Below are positions 1 through 11,132 of a stretch of DNA of 64,000 bases, in pieces. The stretch spans positions 78,052,236-78,116,235 of the forward strand of contig OY744604.1 of NCBI GenBank assembly GCA_963556255.1, written 5' to 3'. Under the pieces are notes generated by a model. The model made no database searches. It had not been told where the DNA came from and saw only the letters and a list, made by a program, of their open reading frames with translations. This DNA is from Allolobophora icterica. Lineage: Eukaryota > Annelida > Clitellata > Crassiclitellata > Lumbricidae. The translations under genes were made by a program, and so were the position numbers. Positions within the stretch are counted from its first letter, which is position 1. Every line of letters begins with the position of its first letter.

Positions 1-335
1 TCTAACAGAGTATTGTTTCTAATTAATTATATTTAATATAGTTTAATTATATTTAATATATTTTAATATATTTTAAACCTAATTTGTACTCTTACACGAG
101 TTATTTTAACTATGTTATTGAAACATTTCAGATGTGTATGGTGAATAAACTTATTTCTCACAGCAATTTTGAGTAGAACCTATATTTAAATTATTTTGAA
201 CTTCACCAATTTGTATAGCGTCCTAGCACAGCGAGACTTATTTGAATATTGTATTTGTGTAGCCTATTTGGTTGGGTATTTAAAATATATATTATGGTAT
301 AATCTAAGATATATTGAAAGTTGTACTATTTCGCA

Positions 336-727
336 AACAGACAAACAGAGAAACAGAAAAACAGACAAACAGAGAAACAGAGAAACAGACAAACAGACAA
401 ACAGAGAAACAGACAAACAGTCAAACAGTCAAAAGACAAACAGAGAAACAGACAAACAGACAAACAGACAAACAGACAAACAGAGAAACAGACAAACAGT
501 CAAACAGTCAAAAGACAAACAGAGAAACAGAGAAACAGACAAACACACAAACAGACAAACAGACAAACAGACAAACAGACAGACAGTCAAACAGTCAAAA
601 GACAAACAGAGAAACAGAGAAACAGACAAACAGTCAAACAGACAAACAGACAAACAGACAAACAGATAAACATACAAACAGTCAAACAGAGAAACATGCA
701 AACAGAAAAACAGACAAACAGACGGTC
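336..727 (+). repeat. (ACAGACAA)n-type 8-bp satellite in left arm
   Basis: About 390 bp of ACAGACAA, ACAGAGAA and ACAGTCAA units. All frames stay open and give Q/T/D/K/N-rich or C/L/V/F-rich peptides that are artefacts of the repeat. The mirror image is in the right arm at 6091-6580, with a different unit order. Confidence 0.9.
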
Positions 728-744
728 AACATATTTTGACATCT

Positions 745-1075
745 TAATAATAATAATAATAATATGGAAGCGTTTTAAGCAAGAAGAGAGAGAGAGGACC
801 CATGAGCTAACCACGAGGTAGCCATGGATATGATTTGTTAGCAACCTCAGTTTCTTAGACTCGGCATATGAGGGAAAGGCGGCCAGCCCTAACCCTCACC
901 GTCTCATCTTCCCACCGACAGAGTTCAGTCGGTGTGCTCATTATAGCTGAGCTTGCTATGGGATGCAGCAGGAGTAGAAATCGAATCAAATTTCTGTCCG
1001 GACGGGGATTCGAACCCCCGTCCTCTCCATCGACAGCTTAGCGCGCTAACCACTACGCTATCGTGCATCCCTCTA
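745..1075 (-). mobile_element. tRNA-derived SINE inside left arm
   Basis: Read on the minus strand: a tRNA-like head near 1072-1001 with intact pol III A box (TAGCGTAGTGG) and B box (GGTTCGAATCC), a body of about 250 bp, then a TTA-repeat tail. The acceptor stem does not pair, so this is a SINE head and not a tRNA gene. A mirror copy sits in the right arm, so the SINE probably inserted once and was copied when the arms formed or were homogenised. Confidence 0.75.
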
Positions 1076-1351
1076 GTTTTAACCAAATAAGTGTTTAAAT
1101 ACATTTAGTTACAAAACGCGAAGAAACAAAGATCGTTAGGTTCTACTGTTGGGAATGTACGCACAGGCTGTCATTTATCAGCATATAGTTGAGTTCTCTA
1201 AATTATTTGCTAAGAAATACAAAACTGATAAGTAAAAGAGAAGGAAGAACTCTAAATTATTTGCAAAGAGATATAAAACTGTAAAGTGTGGAGAGCGAGC
1301 AGAATTGAAGGTACATTTTAGTGGCTTAGCGCTGGGAGCAGAGGCAGGAAC

Positions 1352-1765
1352 GCTGAGAAGTTGCGGGAAGATCTGAGAAGTTGCGGGAAGATCTGAGAAG
1401 TTGCGGGAAGATCTGAGAAGTTGCGGGAAGATCTGAGAAGTTGCGGGAAGATCTGAGAAGTTGCCGGAAGATCTGAGAAGTTGCGGGAAGATCTGAGAAG
1501 TTGCGGGAAGATCTGAGAAGTTGCGGGAAGATCTGAGAAGTTGCGGGAAGATCTGAGAAGTTGCCGGAAGATCTGAGAAGTTGCGGGAAGATCTGAGAAG
1601 TTGCCGGAAGATCTGAGATGTTGCCGGAAGATCTGAGAAGTTGCGGGAAGATCTGAGAAGTTGCCGGAAGATCTGAGAAGTTGCCGGAAGATCTGAGAAG
1701 CTGCGGGAAGATCTGAGAAGCTGCGGGAAGATCTGAGAAGCTGCGGGAAGAGCTGAGAAGTTGCG
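1352..1765. repeat. 20-bp minisatellite, about 20 copies
   Basis: Tandem unit TTGCGGGAAGATCTGAGAAG with C/G variants at one position. Every full unit holds AGATCT. The unit length is not divisible by 3, so long open frames reading SDLPATSQIF-like motifs arise on the minus strand without being genes. The right arm has only about 13 copies. Confidence 0.95.
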
Positions 1766-1769
1766 AGAA

Positions 1770-1910
1770 GCGCTGGGAAGCTGCGGCGGCAGCGGCAGCG
1801 GCAGCGGCAGCGGCGGTTCGGCGGCGGCGACGGAGGCGGCTGCGGAGGCGGTGGGTAGAGCGCTGGCGAGCAGCGGCGGCGGAGGAAGCGGTGGCGACGG
1901 CGACAGTGGC
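1770..1910. repeat. GC-rich GGC/GCA trinucleotide tract
   Basis: Compositional island of GGCGGCAGC-type triplets following the minisatellite. Its mirror is at 5100-5190 in the right arm. No gene is indicated. Confidence 0.8.
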
Positions 1911-1990
1911 AAATTTGTTGGAAAGGTAGGTTTTCGATTGAAGCAGTTCAGAGCATTTTGGATGACGAAACTGCTATGTATGATATTTCT

Positions 1991-2456
1991 GGGGAACGGA
2001 CATTATCCCCCCCGGACATTATCCCCCCGGACATTATCCCCCCGGACAAAAGCCCCCCGGACAGAATCCCCCCAGATTTTAGCTAAGGCAAAATCCCCCC
2101 CGGACAAAATCCCCCCCCGCTGTGTGATAAGTCTATTTCTACATTTAATTGAGAAACTTTAATAGCCCTGTTGCCCTCGTGTCAGCAATTGTTATTGTTG
2201 TAAACGTATAGACTAAGTTAGTGTCATTCAGGTGTAAAAATAAGACTTGTTAGTCGCCTAGTTCTTAACTTAAGGCTTGTTAATGTCTGGATTCGCGAGG
2301 TCCGCTGCCCAAAAAGCGGGTCAGGCTCAGCGCCAAGCAGCTACAAGCCGTCTCCCGCACCCTTGTTAGCGTCACTATAGGTTAACGAATGAAAGGAAAT
2401 ATGAAATGTATATATGTATGTATATTTGTATATATGAATGTATATATGTATGTGCG

Positions 2457-2487
<31 letters not shown>

Positions 2488-2738
2488 ATATGCATGTATA
2501 TATGTATATATGTAGGTATATATGTATATTATGCATGTATGTATATATGTTTGTATGTATATATGTATTTTATGCGTGTATGTATATATGTATGTTTGAT
2601 ATATATGTGTGAAATATAGGTTATTATTTCCTAGCCGGGGGGATAATGTCCTACCCCGGGGGGGATTCAGTCCGGGGGGCTTTTGTCCGGGGGATAATGT
2701 CCGGGGGATAATGTCCGGGGGGATAATGTCCTACACTC
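1991..2738. mobile_element. Non-autonomous TIR element with terminal GGACATTATCCCC arrays, 9-bp TSD
   Basis: Flanked by the 9-bp direct repeat GATATTTCT (1982-1990 and 2739-2747). The right arm of the host element has the uninterrupted equivalent, an empty site. Each terminus holds several GGACATTATCCCC-like units in inverted orientation. The interior holds a (TATG)n tract at about 2400-2610. A G-terminal TIR with a 9-bp TSD suggests a Mutator-like (MULE) origin. No transposase is present. Confidence 0.75.
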
Positions 2739-2790
2739 GATATTTCTAGCGGGACATGGGATGAATTCTGTTGTTGCCATATTATTTCTA

Positions 2791-3609
2791 CACTGTGTCC
2801 ACGATAAAGTAGAACACTAGACTTTGTGAAATGTCTTGGTCAATTGTAGTATTATAGGTACTAAATTTGGTGCACATGAACTTCAGTCTATTCTATCCAT
2901 ACTCTGCAAATTTTATGACAATTGATGCAACGGTTACGAGGATATACCCTTTTGAAATTGGGTGGTTCAGAAACCAAGTTACCGAACAGTAAAACGCATA
3001 GAATTACTCATTTTTCTGGCTACCGCAGGGGATACATAGGCTGTTGTTTATAAGCGTCATTTTCGGAAACAGTTTCACTATGAGACCTGTTTTACGTAAC
3101 AGTAGTTGGTTGTAAAGAAATGGTTTTCAGCGCAGAGGACAAGATTTTAATCAAGGAGTTGAGAGAGACGAAGGGGTATGGCGCAAGGAGACTCATTACA
3201 GAATTTCCAATGAAAAATTAGTCCCTAGCTGGTGTCAGCAAGCTGTTTAAAAAGATTGCCACAACCGGATCAGTTGGAAGGAAACCACGAGATCGGGCGT
3301 TACGAAAGCAAACAAATATGATTATACCCCTTCGTCTCTCTCAACTCCTTGATTAAAGCCTATGTATCCTCTGCGGTAGCCAGAAAAATGACGTAATTCT
3401 ATGCGTTTTACTGTTCGGTAACTTGGTTTCTGAACCACCCAATTTCAAAAGGGTATATCCTCGTAACCGTTGCATCAATTGTCATAAAATTTGCAGTGTA
3501 TGGATAGAATAGACTGAAGTTCATGTGCACCAAATTTAGTACCTATAATACTACAATTGACCAAGATATTTGACAAAGTCTAGTGTTCTACTTTATCGTA
3601 GACACAGTG
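2791..3609. mobile_element. Tc1/mariner-type element, internally deleted
   Basis: TIRs begin CACTGTGTCCACGATAAAGT and are inverted at 3570-3609, with TA on both sides (2789-2790, 3610-3611). Inner segments are also inverted (for example the stretch around 2860-3000 against 3400-3540). The right arm of the foldback lacks it and has a single TA at the matching site, so it inserted into the left arm only. Confidence 0.9.
3122..3300 (+). pseudogene. Mariner-like transposase N-terminus, broken
   Basis: An ATG at 3122 opens a frame beginning MVFSAEDKILIKELRETKG, which resembles the helix-turn-helix DNA-binding start of mariner-family transposases. It meets a stop after about 33 codons, continues in frame with LAGVSKLFKKIATTGSVGRK, and then joins unrelated sequence. 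The catalytic DDE/D region is absent, so this is a remnant. Confidence 0.7.
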
Positions 3610-3892
3610 TAGTTGAAATTTATTCATAGAGTTGAATTCTACACAGACAACTTGTAGGAAAAGGCATGTCTTCGATTAAAGCACATTTGCAAAAGAGCTT
3701 GAAATGGTATATTTGTAAAAGTTCGAGTGATGGAATTGGTGTGTAACATAGTTCTAACTAGAGTTTGTGATATATGAAGTGAAGCACATTGATGAATTTG
3801 TTGGAAAAGACGTGCTTCGGATTGAAGCGTATGTGAAAACCACCTAAACTGAACATTTTTGGAGACTGTGAATGACGAAACTGCTCGGTATG

Positions 3893-4685
3893 GTATTTCT
3901 AGCAGGGGGCATGTGTGAAGTCTGAACATACGATTTATGGAAAGTAAATATATATAAATATATATATATATATTTCGATTGCTGTAGGTGTGTTTGAATG
4001 TATGACAGGTAAAGACTACCATGTATAGGCCTACCCCAGGTGAGTTCACATCCTCATGCATCTACATCCAAAACAAAGGAGCTTGACCTGGTTTTCTTTC
4101 CAGTGTACGCCTTGGGCATTATCATTGTGCTCCCGATATGGTCAAAAGCCTTGGTCAATACACTAATGAGAATGCGCATTCGTGCGTGTTAGAGCTTTTG
4201 GATGAATTGTGTAAGGGGAGGGAATGGGTGGAGGATGGTGAGGGGTATACGGTACGGGAATCGCCCACTGTGTGTGCACTCAACCGAACCGTTTCGGGTG
4301 ACTGCGTTCAACTGATTTCGCGTGAATTTCAAGATTTCGCGTGCTTTCAATTTGGCTGCAGTTCTAAAATGGACTTGTAGCTGATGAAAACCGTGAAGGG
4401 AGAGGGTGTGGAGAGGAGGGAGGGTGTAGAAAGGAGGCTGGAAGGGAGGGTAGAGCATATCAAAGAAACTTTGTTGACTCGGTATAGAAATTGTATTACT
4501 GAAATAGAGCATTTTGTAATACGCAGCTCGTGTCTGTAAGTATTTGATAATTTTTGCAAGCATTTGAAAAACCCTTGAGAATGAAAATACACAAAGTCTC
4601 ACATTAATTTCATTACCTTAACTCTACAAAGGCAAAGCCCCTCATTTTCCAACAAAATGTAGTTCCAACGCTCTCATAGATCTAT
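3893..4685. other. Central spacer of foldback element, with an 80-codon open frame
   Basis: This is the only unpaired part of the element, 793 bp in both copies. It contains a short (AT)n tract near 3950 and an ATG frame at 4138-4380 of 80 codons with five cysteines. The opposite strand also has an open frame (4602-4189). Neither resembles a family I know, and length alone does not establish coding. The spacer appears unchanged in the second copy. Confidence 0.5.
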
Positions 4686-5193
4686 CATACCGAGCAGTTT
4701 CGTCATTCACAGTCTCCAAAAATGTTCAGTTTAGGTGGTTTTCACATACGCTTCAATCTGAAACACGTCTTTTCCAACAAATTCATCAATGTGCTTCACT
4801 TCATATATCACAAACTCTAGTTAGAACTATGTTTCACACCAATTCCATCACTCGAACTTTTACAAATATACCATTTCAAGCTCTTTTGCAAATGTGCTTT
4901 AATCGAAGACATGCCTTTTCCTACAAGTTGTCTGTGTAGAATTCAACTCTATGAATAAATTTCAACTAGAAATAATATGGCAACAACAGAATTCATCCCA
5001 TGTCCCGCTTGAAATATCATACATAGCAGTTTCGTCATCCAAAATGCTCTGAACTGCTTCAATCGAAAACGTACCTTTCCAACAAATTTGCCACTGTCGC
5101 CTTCGCCACCGCCTCCTCCGCCGCCGCTGCTCGCCAGCGCTCTCGCCTCAGCCTCCGCCGCCGCCTCCGCCGCCGCCGCTGCCGATGCCGCCG

Positions 5194-5465
5194 CAACTTC
5201 CCAGCGCTTCCCGCAACTTCTCAGCTCTTCCCGCAGCTTCTCAGATCTTCCCGCAGCTTCTCAGATCTTCCCGCAGCTTCTCAGATCTTCCGGCAACTTC
5301 TCAGATCTTCCCGCAACTTCTCAGATCTTCCCGCAACTTCTCAGATCTTCCCGCAACTTCTCAGATCTTCCGGCAACTTCTCAGATCTTCCCGCAACTTC
5401 TCAGATCTTCCCGCAACTTCTCAGATCTTCCCGCAACTTCTCAGATCTTCCCGCAACTTCTCAGC
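5194..5465. repeat. 20-bp minisatellite, right-arm mirror, about 13 copies
   Basis: Reverse complement of the 1352-1765 array with fewer units, so the two arms have expanded or contracted independently. Confidence 0.95.
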
Positions 5466-5744
5466 GTTCCTGCCTCTGCTCCCAGCGCTAAGCCACTAAA
5501 ATGTACCTTCAATTCTGCTCGCTCTCCACACTTTACAGTTTTATATCTCTTTGCAAATAATTTAGAGTTCTTCCTTCTCTTTTACTTATCAGTTTTGTAT
5601 TTCTTAGCAAATAATTTAGAGAACTCAACTATATGCTGATAAATGACAGCCTGTGCGTACATTCCCAACAGTAGAACCTAACGATCTTTGTTTCTTCGCG
5701 TTTTGTAACTAAATGTATTTAAACACTTATTTGGTTAAAACTAG

Positions 5745-6072
5745 AGGGATGCACGATAGCGTAGTGGTTAGCGCGCTAAGCTGTCGATGGAGAGGACGGG
5801 GGTTCGAATCCCCGTCCGGACAGAAATTTGATTCGATTTCTACTCCTGCTGCATCCCATAGCAAGCTCAGCTATAATGAGCACACCGACTGAACTCTGTC
5901 GGTGGGAAGATGAGACGGTGAGGGTTAGGGCTGGCCGCCTTTCCCTCATATGCCGAGTCTAAGAAACTGAGGTTGCTAACAAATCATATCCATGGCTACC
6001 TCGTGGTTAGCTCATGGGTCCTCTCTCTCTCTTCTTGCTTAAAACGCTTCCATATTATTATTATTATTATTA
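5745..6072 (+). mobile_element. tRNA-derived SINE inside right arm
   Basis: A box 5757-5767 (TAGCGTAGTGG), B box 5801-5811 (GGTTCGAATCC), body to about 6050, then a TTA-repeat tail. The spacing of the boxes is normal for a type 2 pol III promoter, so it could be transcribed. Confidence 0.75.
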
Positions 6073-6090
6073 AGATGTCAAAATATGTAG

Positions 6091-6580
6091 ACCGTCTGTT
6101 TGTCTGTTTTTCTGTTTGCATGTTTCTCTGTTTGACTGTTTGTCTGTTTGTCTGTTTGACTGTTTCTCTGTTTGTCTGTTTGACTGTTTGACTGTTTGTC
6201 TGTTTCTCTGTTTGTCTGTTTGACTGTTTGACTGTTTGTATATTTCTCTGTTTCTCTGTTTGTCTGTTTCTCTGTTTGTCTGTTTGTCTGTTTGACTGTT
6301 TGTCTTTTGACTGTTTGACTGTTTGTCTGTTTCTCTGTTTGTCTTTTGACTGTTTGACTGTTTGTCTGTTTGTCTGTTTGTCTGTTTCTCTGTTTCTCTG
6401 TTTGTCTTTTGACTGTTTGACTGTTTGTCTGTTTGTCTGTTTCTCTGTTTGTCTGTTTGTCTGTTTCTTTGTTTGTCTTTTAACTGTTTGACTGTTTGTC
6501 TGTTTCTCTGTTTCTCTGTTTGTCTGTTTCTCTGTTTCTCTGTTTGTCTGTTTCTCTGTTTCTCTGTTTGTCTGTTTGCG
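6091..6580. repeat. (CTGTTTGT)n satellite, right-arm mirror
   Basis: Complementary to the 336-727 array. It is about 150 bp longer than the same array in the second copy (61985-62305) and accounts for much of the length difference between copies. Confidence 0.9.
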
Positions 6581-6914
6581 AAAGAGTACAACTTTTAATA
6601 TATCTTAGATTATACCATAATATATATTTTAAATACCCAACCAAATAGGCTACACAAATACAATATTCAAATAAGTCTCGCTGTGCTAGGGCGCTATACA
6701 AATTGGTGAAGTTCAAAATAATTTAAATATAGGTTCTACTTAAAATTGCTGTGAGAAATAAGTTTATTCACCATACACATCTGAAATGTTTCAATAACAT
6801 AATTAAAATAACTCGTGTAAGAGTACAAATTAGGTTTAAAATATATTAAAATATATTAAATATAATTAAACTATATTAAATATAATTAATTAGAAACAAT
6901 ACTCTGTTAGAATG

Positions 6915-7075
6915 GGCTGGTTTCATAGTAACAGTCGGACGCTAGATCTTGGCTTCATAGCAACAGTCGGACGCTAGATATTGGCTTCATAACAACAGTA
7001 GGACGCTAAAAACTGGCTTCATTAAAACAGTCGGACGCTAAAAACTGGCTTAATTAAAACAGTTATTTAACTACT
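6915..7075. repeat. Subterminal tandem repeats at right tip of foldback element
   Basis: Five diverged units of about 33 bp (core AACAGTCGGACGCTA) run to the terminus at 7075. The left tip, seen at 55758-55885, has three. Subterminal repeats of this kind are often transposase binding arrays; that role is inferred. Confidence 0.8.
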
Positions 7076-7149
7076 ACTGTATTTACACAAGAGATTATCT
7101 TTAATAGGAAACATTTCGGCTAGATTTATGCTAAATTGCCAATGTAATA

Positions 7150-8640
7150 CATAATGTGAGATTCATAATCATACCGTTTCGGTCGAAGAAGAGGAAGAAA
7201 TCCTCTTTTCCTAGAGAATCTTACCATCGTAGATTTCTCCTATGCTTCGTACCACCTCCTTCTGCAGACCTCTGATCAGGAGGATGTTCTTTGTGGTGCA
7301 GTCGACTCCGAGTTCGTGACACTTGTCTCGGATGGTTCGGCTGATGTTCTTCCGCGAGCATTCCAGGAGGAGATGTACGACGGTGTCCGGAACGTCGCAT
7401 TCCTCGTTTTCGTCAGGATGAATAAAGCCACTGATTCAGCAGCACTCTACCCAAGCGTAGTCTGGTTATCTGGATCTCTTGCCAGGGCATATTTTAACTG
7501 TATAACTAGTGGGACAAATGTCCCAGTAGTGTTAGGATTTGTCCCAGTAGTTAAAGTATAAGTAGTGTGACAAAATGTTGCAAGAGTTCAAAGATTTGCT
7601 CCAGTAGTAAATTCCCAAGAAGGTCAAGAAGTTTTGTTGGGAGATGAATTCCGAAGAAAAGGTCATCAACGGTTTTCGGGTAATGACTTTTTTGAGAGAT
7701 GACTTCCTAAAAAAGTCATCAACTTTTTCGGGGCGATGACTATGCAGAAAAAGGTAATAAAAGATTCTCAGAGACGAGTTCCAAAATTTTGTCCCAGTAG
7801 TCTAAATTCCTTAAAATATGCACTGTCTCTTGCTCCTCGGAGTATCCGTGTACTTTATTCTTGTTGACACGAGCGACTCGATCTTCTTGAAGGCTCCCTT
7901 CGGGATGCCGGTGTATTCCTTCTGCCACTTTTCCACTACTAACTGTTTGATTTTACCGATCATCTCTTTCCTCTCGATGTACACGGTGGAGTTGACTGCC
8001 GGTAGGTGGAGTCCTTCTTTAGCCGCTGCGTCAGCTACTTTATTTTCAAGGATTCCCACGTGACTCGGGATACAGACCACCGTAACGTGGCCCGGGCCAA
8101 GTCTGTTGACGTTTTCTAGCACCTCAATCGTCAGTGTTGGTCTTGAGTCAGATCGCTGTTCTTTCACCGACTTCGCAGCGCTGAGGGAATCTGTAAAGAT
8201 GGCGAATCTGTCCCTCGTGAACGTTCGGTTCTTGCAGATCCAGTCGATAGCGTCCCGTATCGCCGTCAATTCGGTTGCATATACACTGGACGAGTTCGCC
8301 AGCCTCATGATTTTTCTGTAGCCGTTCTCAGGAATCACAACATCTGCTGCGGCCGTGTCTTCGCATTTGGACCCGTCCGTGTATATGCAGGTGTTGTCTC
8401 GGTTTCTGACAATGAGCTGTAGAGAGAGCGTCTTCTGGATTTCAGGCGATACGGTCTTCTTGTCGATGGACTTCGTCAGATACAGGTCGACCTGAATGCT
8501 TTCGTTCCTCCAAGGTGGCAAATTCTGAAACACTGTGCCCTTGCACTCTTGATACTAGTTGTCGAGGAATTCCTTAGGAGCGATGTGATTAGGTGCTGAC
8601 GGAACTGTCGGCTGAGATTTGCCGAGATTTTCTTGACACG
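7150..8640 (-). pseudogene. 3' end of an I-group-like LINE: RNase H domain plus C-terminal Cys/His region, disrupted
   Basis: On the minus strand, 8533-7811 reads through an RNase H domain: IYTDGSK (catalytic Asp), a Glu in the ATELTAI helix, IFTDSLSA (second Asp), then a SHVG..N..ADAAAKEG ending. Further on, 7420-7215 encodes the usual LINE tail with the motif VVHLLLEC. Between them a roughly 300-bp non-coding insertion and a frameshift break the frame. The reverse transcriptase is missing, so this is a 5'-truncated, dead copy. RNase H after RT is typical of I-type elements. Confidence 0.85.
7503..7801. mobile_element. Small insertion with inverted ACTAxTGGGACAAA ends
   Basis: The interruption of the LINE frame begins ACTAGTGGGACAAA and ends TTTTGTCCCAGTAGT, an imperfect inverted repeat. 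The inside is non-coding and rich in GATGACTTTTT-like phrases. I could not fix a target-site duplication. It may be a MITE. Confidence 0.45.
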
Positions 8641-9393
8641 AATCGACCGACATCAAGTGCGTGCTACCAATTCACCCAATTAGCACCTTAGCCCTTTTAA
8701 TGACACTGCCGTTTCTGAAATTCTAATATTTGTCTTCCTCGTTTTGTAAACGTGCTTCGCAACAAGCCTTTCACACAACTAATTAAGCGAACAGAGATTG
8801 TTTAATTTGCGTAAGTTAAAACACCACAAAGAACACAAGAGCCCTTGAAACTGTTTCATTGCCTCAAATATTATGGCGTCAATGTCTTTGCTGGCCCTAG
8901 CCCTTGATATCGGTCGATTGATACGAATCGACCGATATCAGTGTCACAACTTGCCTAAGAGTAAATAAAGTATAGCGTAGAAGAGTAATGAGAGGATCAC
9001 TGCCTTCACTGGTTAGGCCTACTTTGCCCATGTATGCCAACAATAAGTATCATAAGGCTTTGCCCATGACCACGACTGACATAGTTCTAAATTGAGTTAA
9101 ATTGCACAGTTTGTAATTATGTTACAGGGGGATACTTTTTTGACGGGGATAATTTCGTACGACTTATGCGGGGGTACTTTTGAAAAAGGGGGCATAGTCC
9201 CTCCCGTTCACCTTCATCCGGCCGGATAGTCCATTCTGCTAAGGGGATATAACTTTATGGAGATACTCTATTCCGTGACAGGCACTGATTCCACCATGTC
9301 TCAGCCGGGATTCTTACCTTTAACAATGACAGAATTTGAGAAATTATACTTTTCCTTTTGCAGTTCCCTTGAAATCGTTGCTGTTTGTTTCAG
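8641..9393 (+). other. 3' part of intron 1 of Ly6 gene A
   Basis: No gene is seen. The last 100 bp (from about 9290) match the segments before exon 2 in genes B, C and D, including a phrase near TGATTCCACCATGTCT and two AG acceptors about 30 bp apart before the exon. No leader exon lies between the LINE and exon 2. Confidence 0.6.
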
Positions 9394-11132
9394 TTGAAAC
9401 TCTCAAGTGCTACGATTGTTTAGCTTATACGCCTGCAGAGGCACGTAATTGTCCTCGTTTGCCATGTATGAAGAGTGATTTCGGTGTTGAAGCTTATAGC
9501 TGCTACAAAGTGATCTTCTTCCAACTCACAGGTACATGCGACATTATTTAACCTTCAGACGAGAGAGTAACTATACTGAATTCGGTTTTGTATTGCAATT
9601 AAAAGGACACTATCGTCGAGGTAGGGGGCCATCCACATATTACGTACGCAATTAGGGGTCGGGGGTCGGATTTTTGGCGATTTTGCGTACGGGTGCGAAC
9701 GGGGGAGGGGGGAACAAAATGTGTACGTACGCAAAATAAGTTTCTAATTATGACGTCCACATTAGCCTATTTATAACTCTGTATTGTCCTATAGTCGTCC
9801 GATGGCATTTTATTACATTATATAAAAGCCATGTGCAGTTATTCTGTGCTGTGAACGAGACACCTATAATTTGTCTATATTGGCCCTCACTCATCCTTCA
9901 GTAATCTGGCCTAAAGTGCAGACAGTCGCCTGCCTGGAGCTGTCGAGACACTTTCTGCAGCTGGTCTTCGGGGGGTGCATCAAGCGTACGTACGCAGCGG
10001 GAGTGGTGGAAGAAAGTACGCTTGCGAACAGGGGGAGGGGGTCCAATTTTCCCGGATTTTTGTGTACGTAGTATATGGATGGCCCCTAAATGCTCTCCAA
10101 AGCTGAGCGAAATTGGGCAGTGCAGCCTTTGCCAATTTACAAATTCAGACACGGGCTTTGAGCCCAGATTTCAGTACCACTTCACTAGACTAGAACTAGC
10201 GGCGAACCGTAGCTCTCTCCGTGCATTTCACGAATTTCATTAAAACCCCCGTTCAAATTCAACTTATCGTAATCGTAAATCTCCAAACTTCTAAAGCGCC
10301 ACCCGAAGGCCAAGCGCAGGACACCAGCCTATTCACGAGCGCTACGTCAGATCAGAGGGGGTTTCCAGAGAGGAGTCCAAAAGAGGTCCAAGTCCGATAT
10401 CCAGGAAGCCAAACGAAATCAAAGGGGGTTTCCAGAGTGGTAGTCTAAGAGAGGTCCAAGTCCGATTTTCAGGGTAACAGATCAAGAGAGGCAGAGCAGC
10501 TGTCAAGGCGGGTGTCGTTTACGGCGATAATAATTGGAAGGCGGATGATCAGATGAGTCAGGGTAGGAGTATTTGAAAAGGTGAGACCAGTTTTGAGCGA
10601 AAAGCCCGGGGATGATAGATAAAGGAACAAGAGGAGGAGGTTGAAGGACGGATTTCAATGATGATGGAGGCACTGAGAAACTGCGGAATTCAGGGGGGAG
10701 ATCGTTCCAGAGGCGTGGTGTTGTGATGGACAGGGTTCGGTTGGAGAACTTGAGGTGAGTAGTGACTGGAGGTCGATAAAGACTGAGATAGGACGATGAT
10801 CTACACATACTTGTTTTCCCGTTACACCACTTACATTACAAATCAGGCCGGCATTCTTTATCGTTGCGGATTTAAATTAGAGCCATTTTTACATTTGATG
10901 CAGACTTATATCCTAGTGCTCTGTGTTTTGTTTTGCAGATAATCAGAAAAAGACTATACGCATGATAGGAGCAGGTTGCGCTTACGGTCCAAGCATGTAT
11001 CCTTATACCTCAACCAGTACTGGTACTAACGGTAAACCAGAGTTTGCTTATAGTACATACTGTGTCTCTGATGGCTGCAATATACCATTCGAATTGCTGC
11101 ATGGAACATTTTTGAAATCAAGACTCAAGTGA
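9394..11132 (+). CDS. Ly6/uPAR-domain secreted protein A (exons 2-3; leader exon outside window)
   Basis: Exon 2 is 9394-9531 (acceptor TTTCAG, donor GGTACAT) and exon 3 is 10939-11132 (acceptor TTTTGCAG). Both splice phases are 1, as in Ly6/uPAR genes. Exon 2 opens VETLKCYDC, the LxCxxC start of a Ly6 domain, and carries five cysteines. Exon 3 has only three (AGC, TYC, DGCN) where B, C and D have five. The missing two correspond to cysteines 7 and 8, a disulfide pair in this fold that is also absent from uPAR domain 1. The stop used by B and D (GAA TAG) reads GAA TTG here, adding about 13 residues. Intron 2 holds two transposon insertions. It is probably secreted and its ligand is unknown. 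The leader exon would lie upstream of the foldback element. Confidence 0.8.
9624..10086. mobile_element. TIR element with GGGGCCATCC ends, TA target
   Basis: The ends are GGGGGCCATCCACATATTAC and the inverse of GGGGCCATCCATATACTACG, with TA at each side. Comparison with intron 2 of gene B (GAGGTAGATGC) shows the empty site. There is no transposase inside. A 2-bp duplication with these ends could be ISL2EU-like or Tc1-like; I cannot decide. Confidence 0.7.
10269..10808 (-). pseudogene. 3' fragment of a CR1/L2-type LINE in intron 2 of gene A
   Basis: The minus-strand frame 10808-10503 contains RTLSITTPRLWNDLPPEFRS followed by SSLKSVLQ, the usual end of CR1/L2-type reverse transcriptase proteins (LWNxLP...SLxxFK). 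The comparison with gene B places the insert between CAACTTATCG and ATACTTGTTT. Removing this and the TIR element leaves an intron of about 0.4 kb, the size seen in gene B. Confidence 0.75.

Larger units (their letters stand above)
1..7075. mobile_element. Foldback (long inverted-arm) DNA element, copy 1, left end outside window
   Basis: The sequence folds back on itself: left arm 1-3892, spacer 3893-4685, right arm 4686-7075. The right arm is the reverse complement of the left once two insertions in the left arm (1991-2738 and 2791-3609) are discounted. The outer end carries tandem subterminal repeats of about 33 bp (core AGCGTCCGACTGTT) and finishes ...TTAACTACT, followed by ACTGTA. In the second copy ACTGTA flanks both ends, which makes it a 6-bp TSD. 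Termini 5'-AG plus a 6-bp TSD match Polinton/Maverick ends. No Polinton polymerase, integrase or capsid gene is present, so it would be a non-autonomous derivative. A Dada- or IS3EU-type element is an alternative. Confidence 0.85.

Noticed and set aside
196..844. Long open frames on both strands rich in Q/T/D/K/N or C/L/V/F
   Set aside because: They are translations of the (ACAGACAA)n satellite. An 8-bp unit read in all frames without stops gives such peptides, and the mirror arrays do the same.
1178..1912. 244-codon frame with SDLPATSQIF repeats (also at 57056-57790 and, mirrored, at 5088-5639 and 60960-61391)
   Set aside because: It is the 20-bp minisatellite plus GC triplets in translation. 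Unit number changes between copies and shifts the frame, so no protein is maintained.
2389..2619. Cys/Tyr/Met-rich frame
   Set aside because: Product of the (TATG)n tract inside the non-autonomous element.
3639..4061. 140-codon minus-strand frame
   Set aside because: It overlaps inverted-arm sequence and an AT microsatellite, shows no domain, and its mirror in the right arm is not kept open over the same length.
5757..5822. Functional tRNA gene
   Set aside because: A and B boxes are perfect, but the acceptor arms do not pair and a SINE body with a TTA tail follows. It occurs only within the foldback arms.
7316..7561. Plus-strand 81-codon frame (and its copy at 63042-63287)
   Set aside because: Antisense of the LINE C-terminal region on the minus strand, which carries the VVHLLLEC motif.
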